From JANXLO01 sp038231295 (GTDB lineage: Bacteria; Armatimonadota; Chthonomonadetes; Chthonomonadales; Chthonomonadaceae): a DNA stretch of 64,000 nucleotides. Of the stretch, positions 1-7,132 are shown piece after piece. How positions within the stretch are numbered: the stretch's first letter is position 1; every line of letters begins with the position of its first letter. The stretch spans positions 15,854 to 79,853 of the forward strand of contig JBBRLP010000006.1 of the NCBI GenBank assembly GCA_038231295.1, given 5' to 3'. The translations under genes and the position numbers were made by a program. The notes beneath the pieces are model-generated. The model made no database searches. It was not told the origin of the DNA and saw only the letters and a list, made by a program, of their open reading frames with translations.

Positions 1-720
1 ACCGATAAGAACGCCGTAGACAGCATCGTTCATGCCGTGACGGAGCGCTTCGGGCCGATAGACGTGCTTATCAACAACGCGGGCGTCATCGGCGTTGGCC
101 CGCTGGAGGATATGGAGATTCACGATTTCGAGGCGGCCATGCAGGTCCACTACTACGCGCCGCTCTACATGACTCTGGCCGCGCTGCCGGGGATGCGCCG
201 TCAGCGGCGGGGCCGCATCGTCAATATCGCCTCCATCGGCGGCAAGATCAGTGTGCCGCATATGCTGCCCTACTGCGGCAGCAAGTTCGCGCTCGTCGGG
301 CTGTCGGGCGGGCTGCGGGCCGAACTGCTGAAAGACAATATCTATGTAACCACCGTCTGCCCCGGCCTGATGCGAACCGGCGGAGAAAACCATGCCCACT
401 TCTCCAACGACAATCCGGCGGAGTCCGCACTCTTCAAGTCTGCCGCGAACTCGCCGCTGACCTCAATGGACGCCGGAACCGCCGCACGGCAGATCGTCGA
501 AGCGCTCAAGTACGGAGACCCAGAAGTCGTCCTGTCCCTGCAAGCGCAGGCGGGCGTGGTGGCGCAGAGCCTCTTCCCCGGTCTGGTCGCCGATCTCTTC
601 GGAGTCGTGAGTCGGTTCCTGCCGCAGTCGGCGAAGAGCGAACACGAACCCCGCCAGAAAATCGCGCCGGGCATTCTCAATGCTCTCACCGAAGGCGCGA
701 CCCGCCACGCCTCGGAGTAA
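1..720 (+). CDS. SDR family NAD(P)-dependent oxidoreductase (5' partial)
   Basis: The reading frame is open from base 1, so the N-terminal Rossmann glycine motif lies outside the window and this is a 3' fragment of about 239 codons. The visible part starts near the INNAG motif that follows the cofactor fold. It then has the conserved serine in NIASIGG and the catalytic pair YCGSK (Tyr-x-x-x-Lys). These are hallmarks of classical short-chain dehydrogenases, which oxidise or reduce alcohols and ketones with NAD(P). The C-terminal extension of roughly 60 residues is not distinctive, so the substrate cannot be named. The leuS promoter begins about 35 bases after the stop. Confidence 0.9.
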   Translation, partial: TDKNAVDSIVHAVTERFGPIDVLINNAGVIGVGPLEDMEIHDFEAAMQVHYYAPLYMTLAALPGMRRQRRGRIVNIASIGGKISVPHMLPYCGSKFALVGLSGGLRAELLKDNIYVTTVCPGLMRTGGENHAHFSNDNPAESALFKSAANSPLTSMDAGTAARQIVEALKYGDPEVVLSLQAQAGVVAQSLFPGLVADLFGVVSRFLPQSAKSEHEPRQKIAPGILNALTEGATRHASE

Positions 721-735
721 GCGCCTTGCCGACAA

Positions 736-778
736 ACGCGGTTTGGCCGCTGTGTTGACGAAAACGACCAAACCGCGT
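736..778. promoter_or_regulatory. Perfect 11-bp inverted repeat across the leuS promoter
   Basis: Bases 736-746 and 768-778 are perfect reverse complements (arm ACGCGGTTTGG) separated by 21 bases. The dyad centre sits on the -35 hexamer and the right arm touches the -10 hexamer of the predicted leuS promoter. It could be an operator, or a terminator stem for the upstream SDR gene. No T-tract follows it, which makes the terminator reading weaker. Confidence 0.5.
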
Positions 779-783
779 ATAAT
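755..783 (+). promoter_or_regulatory. Sigma-70 promoter for leuS
   Basis: TTGACG (755-760) and TATAAT (778-783) are separated by exactly 17 bases, a near-perfect housekeeping promoter. Transcription should start near 790, which leaves a leader of about 245 nt before leuS. The leader contains a small leucine-rich reading frame and a terminator. Confidence 0.8.
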
Positions 784-828
784 AACGAAAGCACAATTCC
801 CACGTTTGACGCAGAGGGTTTGCCTTTC

Positions 829-927
829 ATGTGCCACGCTTTTCGACAGGTGTTCGCCGCTCGTGCCGGAGCCAACAAGACGGCTCTCCTCCTTGAGAGC
901 CTTCTCTTTCCGCACGTCTGCCTCTGA
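829..927 (+). CDS. Leucine-rich leader peptide of leuS (32 aa)
   Basis: An ATG at 829 opens a 32-codon frame ending in TGA at 925-927. AGAGGG (813-818) lies 10 bases upstream as a plausible ribosome site. The second half contains CTC CTC CTT at 886-894, CTT CTC at 901-906 and CTC just before the stop: six leucine codons in 13. No other protein function is visible. Its position between a strong promoter and a rho-independent terminator, upstream of leucyl-tRNA synthetase, is that of an attenuation leader peptide like those before amino-acid operons and pheST. Ribosome stalling at the leucine codons when charged tRNA-Leu is scarce would decide whether the downstream terminator forms. The function is inferred; the codons and structures are seen directly. 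Confidence 0.7.
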   Translation: MCHAFRQVFAARAGANKTALLLESLLFPHVCL

Positions 928-929
928 GC

Positions 930-997
930 GGTTGCCCTGCCCTGTTTTCCGAACTTTCCCCTGGCGACCGCAGCGGCGGCAGCCAGGGTTTTTGTTT
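930..997 (+). terminator. leuS attenuator: terminator with competing antiterminator
   Basis: CCCTGGC (959-965) pairs with GCCAGGG (982-988) and is followed by TTTTTGTTT, which gives a rho-independent terminator 40 nt before leuS. GGTTGCC (930-936) can instead pair with GGCAGCC (978-984) through seven pairs including one G-U, which would destroy the terminator. The antiterminator arm starts three bases after the leader stop codon, so a ribosome reaching the stop would cover it and let the terminator form. A ribosome stalled on the leucine codons would leave it free. Confidence 0.7.
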
Positions 998-1035
998 GCC
1001 GTAACTCCGTACTCCATGCAAAGGGGCGCTGACCG

Positions 1036-3711
1036 ATGACCGACGACCGTACTGAAAACCGATACGATTTCCGCCAGATCGAACAGAAATGGCAGCAGCA
1101 CTGGGAGCAGGCAGACCTGTTTCGCGTGCATCTTGAATCGGACAAACCGAAGTTTTATGGCCTCGTCATGTTTCCCTATCCGAGCGGCGCAGGCATCAGC
1201 GTGGGGCATTGCAAGAACTATATCCCCCCGGATGTCGCCTGCCGCCTGAAAGCCATGCAGGGCTACAACGTCTTGCAGCCGATGGGCTGGGACGCTTTCG
1301 GGCAGCCTGCCGAGAATGAGGCGATCAAGCGCGGCCGCAATCCCCGCGAAATGGTGCCGGAGTACGCCGCCAACTATCGTCGCCAACTGAAACTCGTCGG
1401 TCTCTCCTACGACTGGTCGCGAGAGGTCAACTCTAGCCTGCCCAACTACTACCGCTGGACGCAGTGGTTCTTCCTGCTGCTGCATCAGCGCGGGCTGGCC
1501 TATCGCGCTAACACCCCCATCAACTGGTGTCCGGTGGACAAGACGGGGCTGGCAAACGAAGAGGTCGTGAACGGGCGCTGCTGGCGGTGCGGAACCCTGG
1601 TCGAAAAACGCCCCATGCCGCAGTGGTTCTTCAAGATCACCGACTACGCCGACCGCCTGATCGCCGACCTGGACACCATTCAGTGGCCCGAAGGCGTCAA
1701 GATGCTTCAGACCAACTGGATAGGCCGCAGCGAAGGCGCGGAAGTGGAGTTCAAAGTCGCCGCGTCTGACGGGGGCGAGTCGCCGCACAGTCTGCGCGTT
1801 TTCACCACGCGCCCGGACACGCTCTGGGGCGCGACCTTTATGGTGCTGGCTCCCGAGCACCCGCTGGTCGAAACGCTGACGACACCCGCGCAGCAGGCCG
1901 AAGTTGCGGAGTACCGGGAGCGGGCGCAGCGCCTCTCCGAGATTGACCGGCAAAGTACGGAACGCACCAAGACGGGAGTCTTTACCGGAGCCAACGCCGT
2001 CAACCCGGTGAACGGCGAAGACATCCCGATCTACATCGCCGACTATGTGCTGATGGGCTACGGAACCGGAGCGATCATGGCGGTTCCGGCGCACGATCAG
2101 CGCGACTTCGAGTTCGCCCGCAAATACGCCATTCCGATTCGGCTGGTCTACAAACAGCGCGAGGACGAGACGGCGGAGACCATGACCGAGGCGACCGCGC
2201 AGGGCGGCACGATGGCGATAGGGCCGTTCGCGGGCGCTCCGAACAATAAAGAGACCGTCCGCAAAGTCATCGCGTGGATGGAAGCGCAGGGTTTCGGCAA
2301 GGGCGTCATCAACTTCCGCCTGCGGGACTGGCTGATTTCACGGCAGCGCTACTGGGGCGCTCCCATTCCCATCATCCACTGCCCCACCTGCGGCGTGGTT
2401 CCCGTGCCGGAAGATCAACTGCCGGTGCTGCTGCCCGATGTCGAGCGCTATGAGCCGACCGGAACGGGCGAATCGCCGCTCGCCGCCATCCCGGAGTTCG
2501 TGAATACGACCTGCCCGCAGTGCGGTGGCCCTGCACAGCGCGAGACCGACACGATGGGCGGATTCGCCTGCTCGTCCTGGTACTTCCTGCGTTTCGCCGA
2601 CCCGCACAACGAAGATGCGCCCTTCAGCCCGGAAGCCGCGAAATACTGGCTGCCCGTAGACCTCTATGTGGGCGGCGCGGAACACGCGGTCATGCACCTG
2701 CTCTACGCCCGTTTCTGGACGAAGGTGATGTACGACGCGGGGCTGATTGGATTTGAAGAGCCGTTCCAGCGCTACCGCAATCAGGGAATGCTGCTGGCCC
2801 ATACGCCGGGGCGCGAACTGAAAAAGGACGAAGAGGTGCAGGGCGACGAGACCGACGGCGACGAACCGGTGGAGAACTGGAAAGTCCTGAAGCCGGAGGA
2901 GCGGGCCGGGGTTCCCGCCTCGGAGTGGGTCTACCGCTGGGTCAAAATGAGCAAGAGCATGGGCAACGTCGTCACGCCCGACGAGATGGCGGAGCAGTTC
3001 GGCGCGGACAGTCTGCGCCTCTATTCGCTGTTCGTCGCGCCGTTCGAGGATACCGTGCAGTGGTCGGATAAGGGCATCGAGGGAGCGCACCGCTTCGTCA
3101 ATCGCCTGTGGCGGCTCTGGACGGAACTGCGCCATCACTACCAGACCGACTGGCGGGAGAGACCGGCGACCGCAGAGGATGCGGGGAGCGCGGGGGAGGC
3201 CGACGGGAAATCGCTGCGCCGCAAACTGCACCAGACGACGCGCAAGCTCGGCGAGGACATCGAGAACTTCCGCTTCAACACCGCCATCGCCGCGCTGATG
3301 GAGTTCACCAACGAACTCTCCGCCTATCGCAACGCGCTCGGCAACGCGCAGGCGACTCCGGCGCAGGCTCTGTTGATCTCGGAAATCCTGGAGACGCTGA
3401 CGCTGTTGATCTCGCCCATCATGCCGCATCTGGCCGATGAGTTCTGGGAGCGGCTAGGGAAGGACGGCTTTACGCTGCGCCAGACCTGGCCGTCCTACGA
3501 CCCCACCGTCGCCGCCGAAGAGGTACTTACCATCGTCGTGCAGGTCAACGGCAAGGTGCGCGACCGCCTGACGGTGGCCGTCGGCACCGAGCAGGCCGAA
3601 ATCGAGCGGCTGGCACTGGCAAGCGACAAGGTGCAGGCCGAACTGACCGGCAAGCAGATACGCAAAATCATTCCTGTTCCCGGCAAACTCGTCAATATCG
3701 TCATCGGGTAG
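1036..3711 (+). CDS. leuS: Leucyl-tRNA synthetase
   Basis: This 891-residue class I synthetase attaches leucine to tRNA-Leu in the cytoplasm. The HIGH-type signature appears as VGHC at residues 56-59 after FPYPSG, and KMSKS lies at about 637-641. The editing (CP1) domain lies between, with the MGYGTGAIMAVPAHD segment typical of LeuRS. The C-terminal anticodon-binding and small C-terminal domains are complete, ending in the usual VNGKVRD and IVPGKLVNIV-like blocks. An acidic, lysine-rich insertion precedes KMSKS. The ATG at 1036 follows AAGGGG at a suitable distance. Expression is probably controlled by the upstream leader peptide and attenuator. Confidence 0.98.
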   Translation: MTDDRTENRYDFRQIEQKWQQHWEQADLFRVHLESDKPKFYGLVMFPYPSGAGISVGHCKNYIPPDVACRLKAMQGYNVLQPMGWDAFGQPAENEAIKRGRNPREMVPEYAANYRRQLKLVGLSYDWSREVNSSLPNYYRWTQWFFLLLHQRGLAYRANTPINWCPVDKTGLANEEVVNGRCWRCGTLVEKRPMPQWFFKITDYADRLIADLDTIQWPEGVKMLQTNWIGRSEGAEVEFKVAASDGGESPHSLRVFTTRPDTLWGATFMVLAPEHPLVETLTTPAQQAEVAEYRERAQRLSEIDRQSTERTKTGVFTGANAVNPVNGEDIPIYIADYVLMGYGTGAIMAVPAHDQRDFEFARKYAIPIRLVYKQREDETAETMTEATAQGGTMAIGPFAGAPNNKETVRKVIAWMEAQGFGKGVINFRLRDWLISRQRYWGAPIPIIHCPTCGVVPVPEDQLPVLLPDVERYEPTGTGESPLAAIPEFVNTTCPQCGGPAQRETDTMGGFACSSWYFLRFADPHNEDAPFSPEAAKYWLPVDLYVGGAEHAVMHLLYARFWTKVMYDAGLIGFEEPFQRYRNQGMLLAHTPGRELKKDEEVQGDETDGDEPVENWKVLKPEERAGVPASEWVYRWVKMSKSMGNVVTPDEMAEQFGADSLRLYSLFVAPFEDTVQWSDKGIEGAHRFVNRLWRLWTELRHHYQTDWRERPATAEDAGSAGEADGKSLRRKLHQTTRKLGEDIENFRFNTAIAALMEFTNELSAYRNALGNAQATPAQALLISEILETLTLLISPIMPHLADEFWERLGKDGFTLRQTWPSYDPTVAAEEVLTIVVQVNGKVRDRLTVAVGTEQAEIERLALASDKVQAELTGKQIRKIIPVPGKLVNIVIG

Positions 3712-3758
3712 GGGCTGGCCGTCCTGGTTACCGCCTTCCCTGCGCTTGTCCTGGCCGC

Positions 3759-4799
3759 TTACTCTTTCGGAATGGGAAAGAGGACGACCACGCTTGCGCC
3801 GCCGCCGGGCCGGTTCGTATAGAGAACCCGGCCCCGCAGATCGAACCGGCTGACTCCCTCGACGAGTTCCAGGCCGGTATTGGCCGCGTGCCGCCCGTCG
3901 AAGCCGTCCGGGAAGCCTCCCCCATTGTCGTTGACCTCAAGACGCGCTGTCTGGCCTTCGTCCTCCGCGATCAGCCGCAGCGCGATCTGACCCCGACCGT
4001 GTTTCACCGCATTGGCAATCAGTTCGTTCACGAGAATGGCAAGCGCATTGATGAGATTGATGGGCAGCCGAATCTCGTCAGCCTCGTAAGTAAGTTCCTG
4101 CTCCCCGACGGAACGCTGCATAAAGGGCAGCAGTTTTTCGAGCATGGCCTTTGCCGACAGATGGGTGACGCCTGCATCTATCTTGACCTCGTCGGTGAGC
4201 AGGTCTTGAATAGAGGCCATCGCCTTCAGATGGGCGATGACCCGCTTCACCTCCGCGACGGGAACGGCCTCTTCATGCGTCAGAGCCTGCACCTCGACGA
4301 GGGCGCACGCGACCTGAAGACTGTTCTTCACCCGATGATTGGTCTCCGCGACCGCCCGCTGCAGCCTCTCTTCGTACCGTTTGCGCTCGGTGAAATCCCG
4401 CAGTATCTTGGCCCAGCCTCGGAGTTTGCCGCTGTCATCGAGCAGACCAGTCATGATGCCGTTGGCCCAGAACCGGGTGCCGTCCTTGCGGATATGTTCC
4501 CGCTCGTCTTCCGCACGGCCTGTCACTGCCGCCTGCTCAAGTTCCGCCCGATCCGCCCCACGCGCGATGTCCTCGGGAGTGAAGATGAGGGAGACGGGCT
4601 GCCCCAGCGCCTCCGCTTCCGTATAGCCCAGAATGCGTTCCGCCCCGACGTTCCAAGCCGTAATACGGCTCTCTATATCCATCGTGAAGATGGCATAGTC
4701 CGTGACGTTCTCGATGAGAAGTTGAAAAAGCTCCTGTGCCTGCGGGGAGTGGGCAGCCTCCTCGACAGAGAGGGAATGTTTATGAACTGCGTTTGACAT
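3759..4799 (-). CDS. PAS domain sensor histidine kinase (HisKA_2 family)
   Basis: This is a 346-residue soluble kinase. A PAS domain spans about residues 25-140, ending in the PAC-like RDFTERKRYEERLQ linker. The phospho-acceptor helix follows with His155 in NHRVKNSLQ, the H-box of the HisKA_2/HWE-like class. The ATPase domain has an N-box around Asn258 (LVNELIANAVKHG) and a G-box DNGGGFP at 291-297. There is no membrane segment or signal peptide, so it senses a cytoplasmic cue. It lies 109 nt downstream of a second kinase of the same class on the same strand and probably belongs to the same operon. No partner receiver gene is adjacent. The closest stand-alone receiver is at 26.3 kb. Confidence 0.9.
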   Translation of the reverse strand: MSNAVHKHSLSVEEAAHSPQAQELFQLLIENVTDYAIFTMDIESRITAWNVGAERILGYTEAEALGQPVSLIFTPEDIARGADRAELEQAAVTGRAEDEREHIRKDGTRFWANGIMTGLLDDSGKLRGWAKILRDFTERKRYEERLQRAVAETNHRVKNSLQVACALVEVQALTHEEAVPVAEVKRVIAHLKAMASIQDLLTDEVKIDAGVTHLSAKAMLEKLLPFMQRSVGEQELTYEADEIRLPINLINALAILVNELIANAVKHGRGQIALRLIAEDEGQTARLEVNDNGGGFPDGFDGRHAANTGLELVEGVSRFDLRGRVLYTNRPGGGASVVVLFPIPKE

Positions 4800-4908
4800 C
4801 GGATCCTTCGATCTAAACGGGAAATCTTACGGAGAATTCAGACGAAGCGGCGTGGCGCTTTCCAGAGTGGGAGAAGTAAAAAGACGTTTCGTTAGAGGCA
4901 GACGAGCG

Positions 4909-6075
4909 TCACTCTTGTATACGGACAACGGCGATTTCACGACTGCGCTCTGCCGCAGAAACAGGAAAAGTAATCGCAACACATCCCCCGCCCTCGGGAC
5001 GGTTCTGGTAGTATACCTTACCACGCAGGTCGTGCCGCGCCGTGCTGTCAATCAGGGAGAGACCCGTATTGGCGGCCTTGCGCCAGTCGAAGGCGGGCGG
5101 AAAGCCAGGGCCGTTGTCGCAAACCTCCAGCCGTGCGTTAGCGCCGTCCACAGTCAACGTGACTTCGATGTTACCCTTTGTGTGCTTGATGGCGTTACTG
5201 ACACACTCGCTGACGAGCAGGCAAAGAGCGGACGCTTTCTCCGCAGGAACCAAAACGTTCTCTATCTCCGCCATCACGCGCCTGCCGCCGCTTGTTTGCT
5301 GGAGCATTGAGAGGAGCCGGCCCAGTATATCCTGCGTACTCAAGGTATCGGTATCAACATTGTCCTTCACCTGCTGTGTGAGCAGATCGTGAACATTGGC
5401 GAGCGCGCGAACATGCTGATGGATGCGCGTAAGGTGTTCTTTGTTGAGCGGAGCGTCCATCTCGTCCATCTGCATTTCGACAAGCGCGGAAACGACCTGC
5501 ATGTTATTTTTGATGCGGTGATGTGACTCAAGCATCGCACGATGCAGACGGGCGTTGAGAACCACCTCTTTTTCCGTGAGTACATGCTGACGCACTATGG
5601 AGAGCAGCAGCGCCTCATTCGTCTTTTGCAGGCGGGCGTTGAGCAAAGCGATTTCCGCCAGATGTTCTGCGGTGACTTCGGCACGGACGCGGCGGGTGAT
5701 TTCGGTAGCGTAGAGCGAGAGGTACTGCGGGTTCGGATGAAGATGGATCTCAAACGATTTCGCACAACGCGAAAAGTAAAATTCAATATCTATGCGTATC
5801 TGCTCACGCATGGAGCGATGGCAGGCGGCTTCCAGCGAGGAGCCTGACAGTTCGGGGAAGGTTTCCCACACGTTTTTACCCCGCATCTCCAGCGCGATTT
5901 TTCCGGCTAGATCGGCGGCAGACTGGTTGACGTAGAAGAAGTTCCAGTCCCTATCAATGATCTGAACAACCTCCGTGATGCAGTCCAGAATAGAGGCGAG
6001 CGGCAGATTATCCGGCGGGGGGTTGTTTAGTTCTCGGGCGGTATTTCTCATGGAAACCACTGCCTTTTCTCTCAA
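4909..6075 (-). CDS. PAS domain sensor histidine kinase (HisKA_2 family)
   Basis: This is a 388-residue soluble kinase. A PAS domain covers about residues 25-130 (DRDWNFFYVNQSAADLAGK is typical), then a coiled linker, then the HisKA_2 acceptor helix with His186 in HHRIKNNMQ. The C-terminal ATPase has LVSECVSNAIKH as N-box and DNGPGFP as G-box. The TTG start at 6075 overlaps the stop of the KaiC-like remnant upstream as TTGA, a translational-coupling arrangement. An ATG eight codons further in is the alternative start. KaiC-like ATPase followed by this type of kinase is a recurrent bacterial arrangement, which suggests the kinase once worked with that ATPase. Confidence 0.88.
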   Translation of the reverse strand: MREKAVVSMRNTARELNNPPPDNLPLASILDCITEVVQIIDRDWNFFYVNQSAADLAGKIALEMRGKNVWETFPELSGSSLEAACHRSMREQIRIDIEFYFSRCAKSFEIHLHPNPQYLSLYATEITRRVRAEVTAEHLAEIALLNARLQKTNEALLLSIVRQHVLTEKEVVLNARLHRAMLESHHRIKNNMQVVSALVEMQMDEMDAPLNKEHLTRIHQHVRALANVHDLLTQQVKDNVDTDTLSTQDILGRLLSMLQQTSGGRRVMAEIENVLVPAEKASALCLLVSECVSNAIKHTKGNIEVTLTVDGANARLEVCDNGPGFPPAFDWRKAANTGLSLIDSTARHDLRGKVYYQNRPEGGGCVAITFPVSAAERSREIAVVRIQE

Positions 6076-6383
6076 TGGGCCGCCTCATTTGTGTCCGAAG
6101 CGGACGGGTTTATGTGTTCCGAGATTCCGGAGAGGAGGCCCCGATAGTTCTTCAGGCGAGAACCGATTACCATGCCTTCTGACGTGATTTCGTATTCGTA
6201 GATGTCTTTGCTGTGGTCGCCGCCGCGCATCTTGACGACAACCAGCACTTTCCGAAGTTGACCCTCTATCTCTACGTAGCGCAGCCGGATAATGTCATCT
6301 GTCAGAAATGAGATCGCGTGGGGCTGAAGAGCAGATCGGTAAACGACTCGGGCAGTTCGAGTGTGCTTACGAATGGGGAAGGG
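6072..6383 (-). pseudogene. C-terminal remnant of a KaiC-like (RecA-superfamily) ATPase
   Basis: The minus-strand sequence between the unknown gene upstream and the kinase downstream encodes only the end of a KaiC-type ATPase. One frame reads TLELPESFTDLLFSPTR and then hits a stop. The adjacent frame carries on with FLTDDIIRLRYVEIEGQLRK, then VLVVVKMRGGDHSKDIYEYE and ITSEGMVIGSRLKNYRG. These blocks match the conserved C-terminus of KaiC-family proteins (RYVE, K-RGSDHxK, YEIT, YRG). The frame change is near 6312-6320. The P-loop and Walker B regions, normally several hundred residues, are absent. This is therefore a truncated and frameshifted relic, although its 3' end is still overlap-coupled to the kinase. 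Confidence 0.75.
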
Positions 6384-6824
6384 TTACGCTGTTGTCTCCC
6401 CCAGGCCTGCTTGTCTGTCGTAACGCTGCACCTCCGGCCAGATGTCCTGCATAAGCTGCCGCGTGAGGGCTTCGCCGATAAAGGCGACGAGCAGGCCCAG
6501 TAACGCCGTCAATAGCGCGGCGCATCCCGCCGCAACGGCAGGGGTTGGCTGCTTCTGTGCGGCTTCATGAAATCCCTCGAATGTCGCGTCGGCTTGAACG
6601 CGCACGGCTCCCAGCCACCCGCATTCAACCTTTGCCAGAGACAGAGCGCGTGTCAGAATGGCCTCAAATCCGGCGACCCCGATGAGACTTGTCAGATAGG
6701 AGCGCAGTTGGCCGAAGACGCGCAGCGCCACCTCTGCTTCCTCCTCCCCATGCTCCCTCTTCTCGGCCTCTGCCGCCAGCAGAAAACGGGCGAGGTCGCA
6801 TACCTCCGAAGCAGCCCTGTTCAT
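6384..6824 (-). CDS. Unknown 146-aa protein, partner of the lost KaiC-like gene
   Basis: No confident domain is recognised. The protein is helical and acidic at the N-terminus. It has a central segment GFEAILTRALSLAKVECGWL and a hydrophobic stretch LLTALLGLLVAFIGEALTRQL near residues 103-123, followed by DIWPEV. I recall similar small proteins next to KaiC-like ATPases and PAS kinases in other bacteria; that is memory rather than a search. The gene ends directly where the KaiC-like remnant begins, so it probably headed a three- or four-gene signalling operon. Confidence 0.65.
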   Translation of the reverse strand: MNRAASEVCDLARFLLAAEAEKREHGEEEAEVALRVFGQLRSYLTSLIGVAGFEAILTRALSLAKVECGWLGAVRVQADATFEGFHEAAQKQPTPAVAAGCAALLTALLGLLVAFIGEALTRQLMQDIWPEVQRYDRQAGLGETTA

Positions 6825-7132
6825 GTTCGTTAGAGTCTCCTTCCGGGCGGTCGCAACGTCTCCGCATCTCCTGCGCTGGCTCTATCCCCGATAGAGCATC
6901 CGTCTTTCTGCATTTTATGCTTCTTTTCAATGAATCGTAATTTCTACGTCCCTTTCCGTTTCTCCTTTACTTACGGCACAGAAAAAAATCTATCTCTCGA
7001 TATGGTTGTTCGCCTCCTTATTCGCACGTCCGCGAAGTTTCTCGCCCTCGATACGCGCAGAGCGGTTCGTCCGAATGACGAACCGCTCTGATGGCGCGGA
7101 GTTGCCTGTGCGTTTTAAGCCGTGCTGTCGGA
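6825..7132. other. Intergenic region with a long hairpin
   Basis: No gene is seen in these 308 bases. CAGAGCGGTTCGTC (7058-7071) pairs perfectly with 7077-7090 around a 5-base loop, a 14-bp stem 42 bases beyond the stop of the DUF2325-like gene on the minus strand. No T-tract follows, so it is a factor-dependent terminator or mRNA 3' stabiliser at best. Purine-rich GGAG-like stretches upstream of 6824 are not tied to a convincing promoter. Confidence 0.5.

Noticed and set aside
721..1035. T-box riboswitch upstream of leuS
   Set aside because: The TGGCGACCGC near the terminator resembles the T-box core but has an extra base, and no specifier loop or AG-box was found. The leucine-rich leader frame explains the structure better.
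463..2094. Long minus-strand open frame opposite the SDR and leuS genes
   Set aside because: It is a frame shadow in GC-rich DNA. It crosses two clear plus-strand genes and their promoter and matches no family.
3888..4796. Plus-strand 302-residue frame opposite the first histidine kinase
   Set aside because: Antisense shadow of a well-conserved kinase; no domain or ribosome site.
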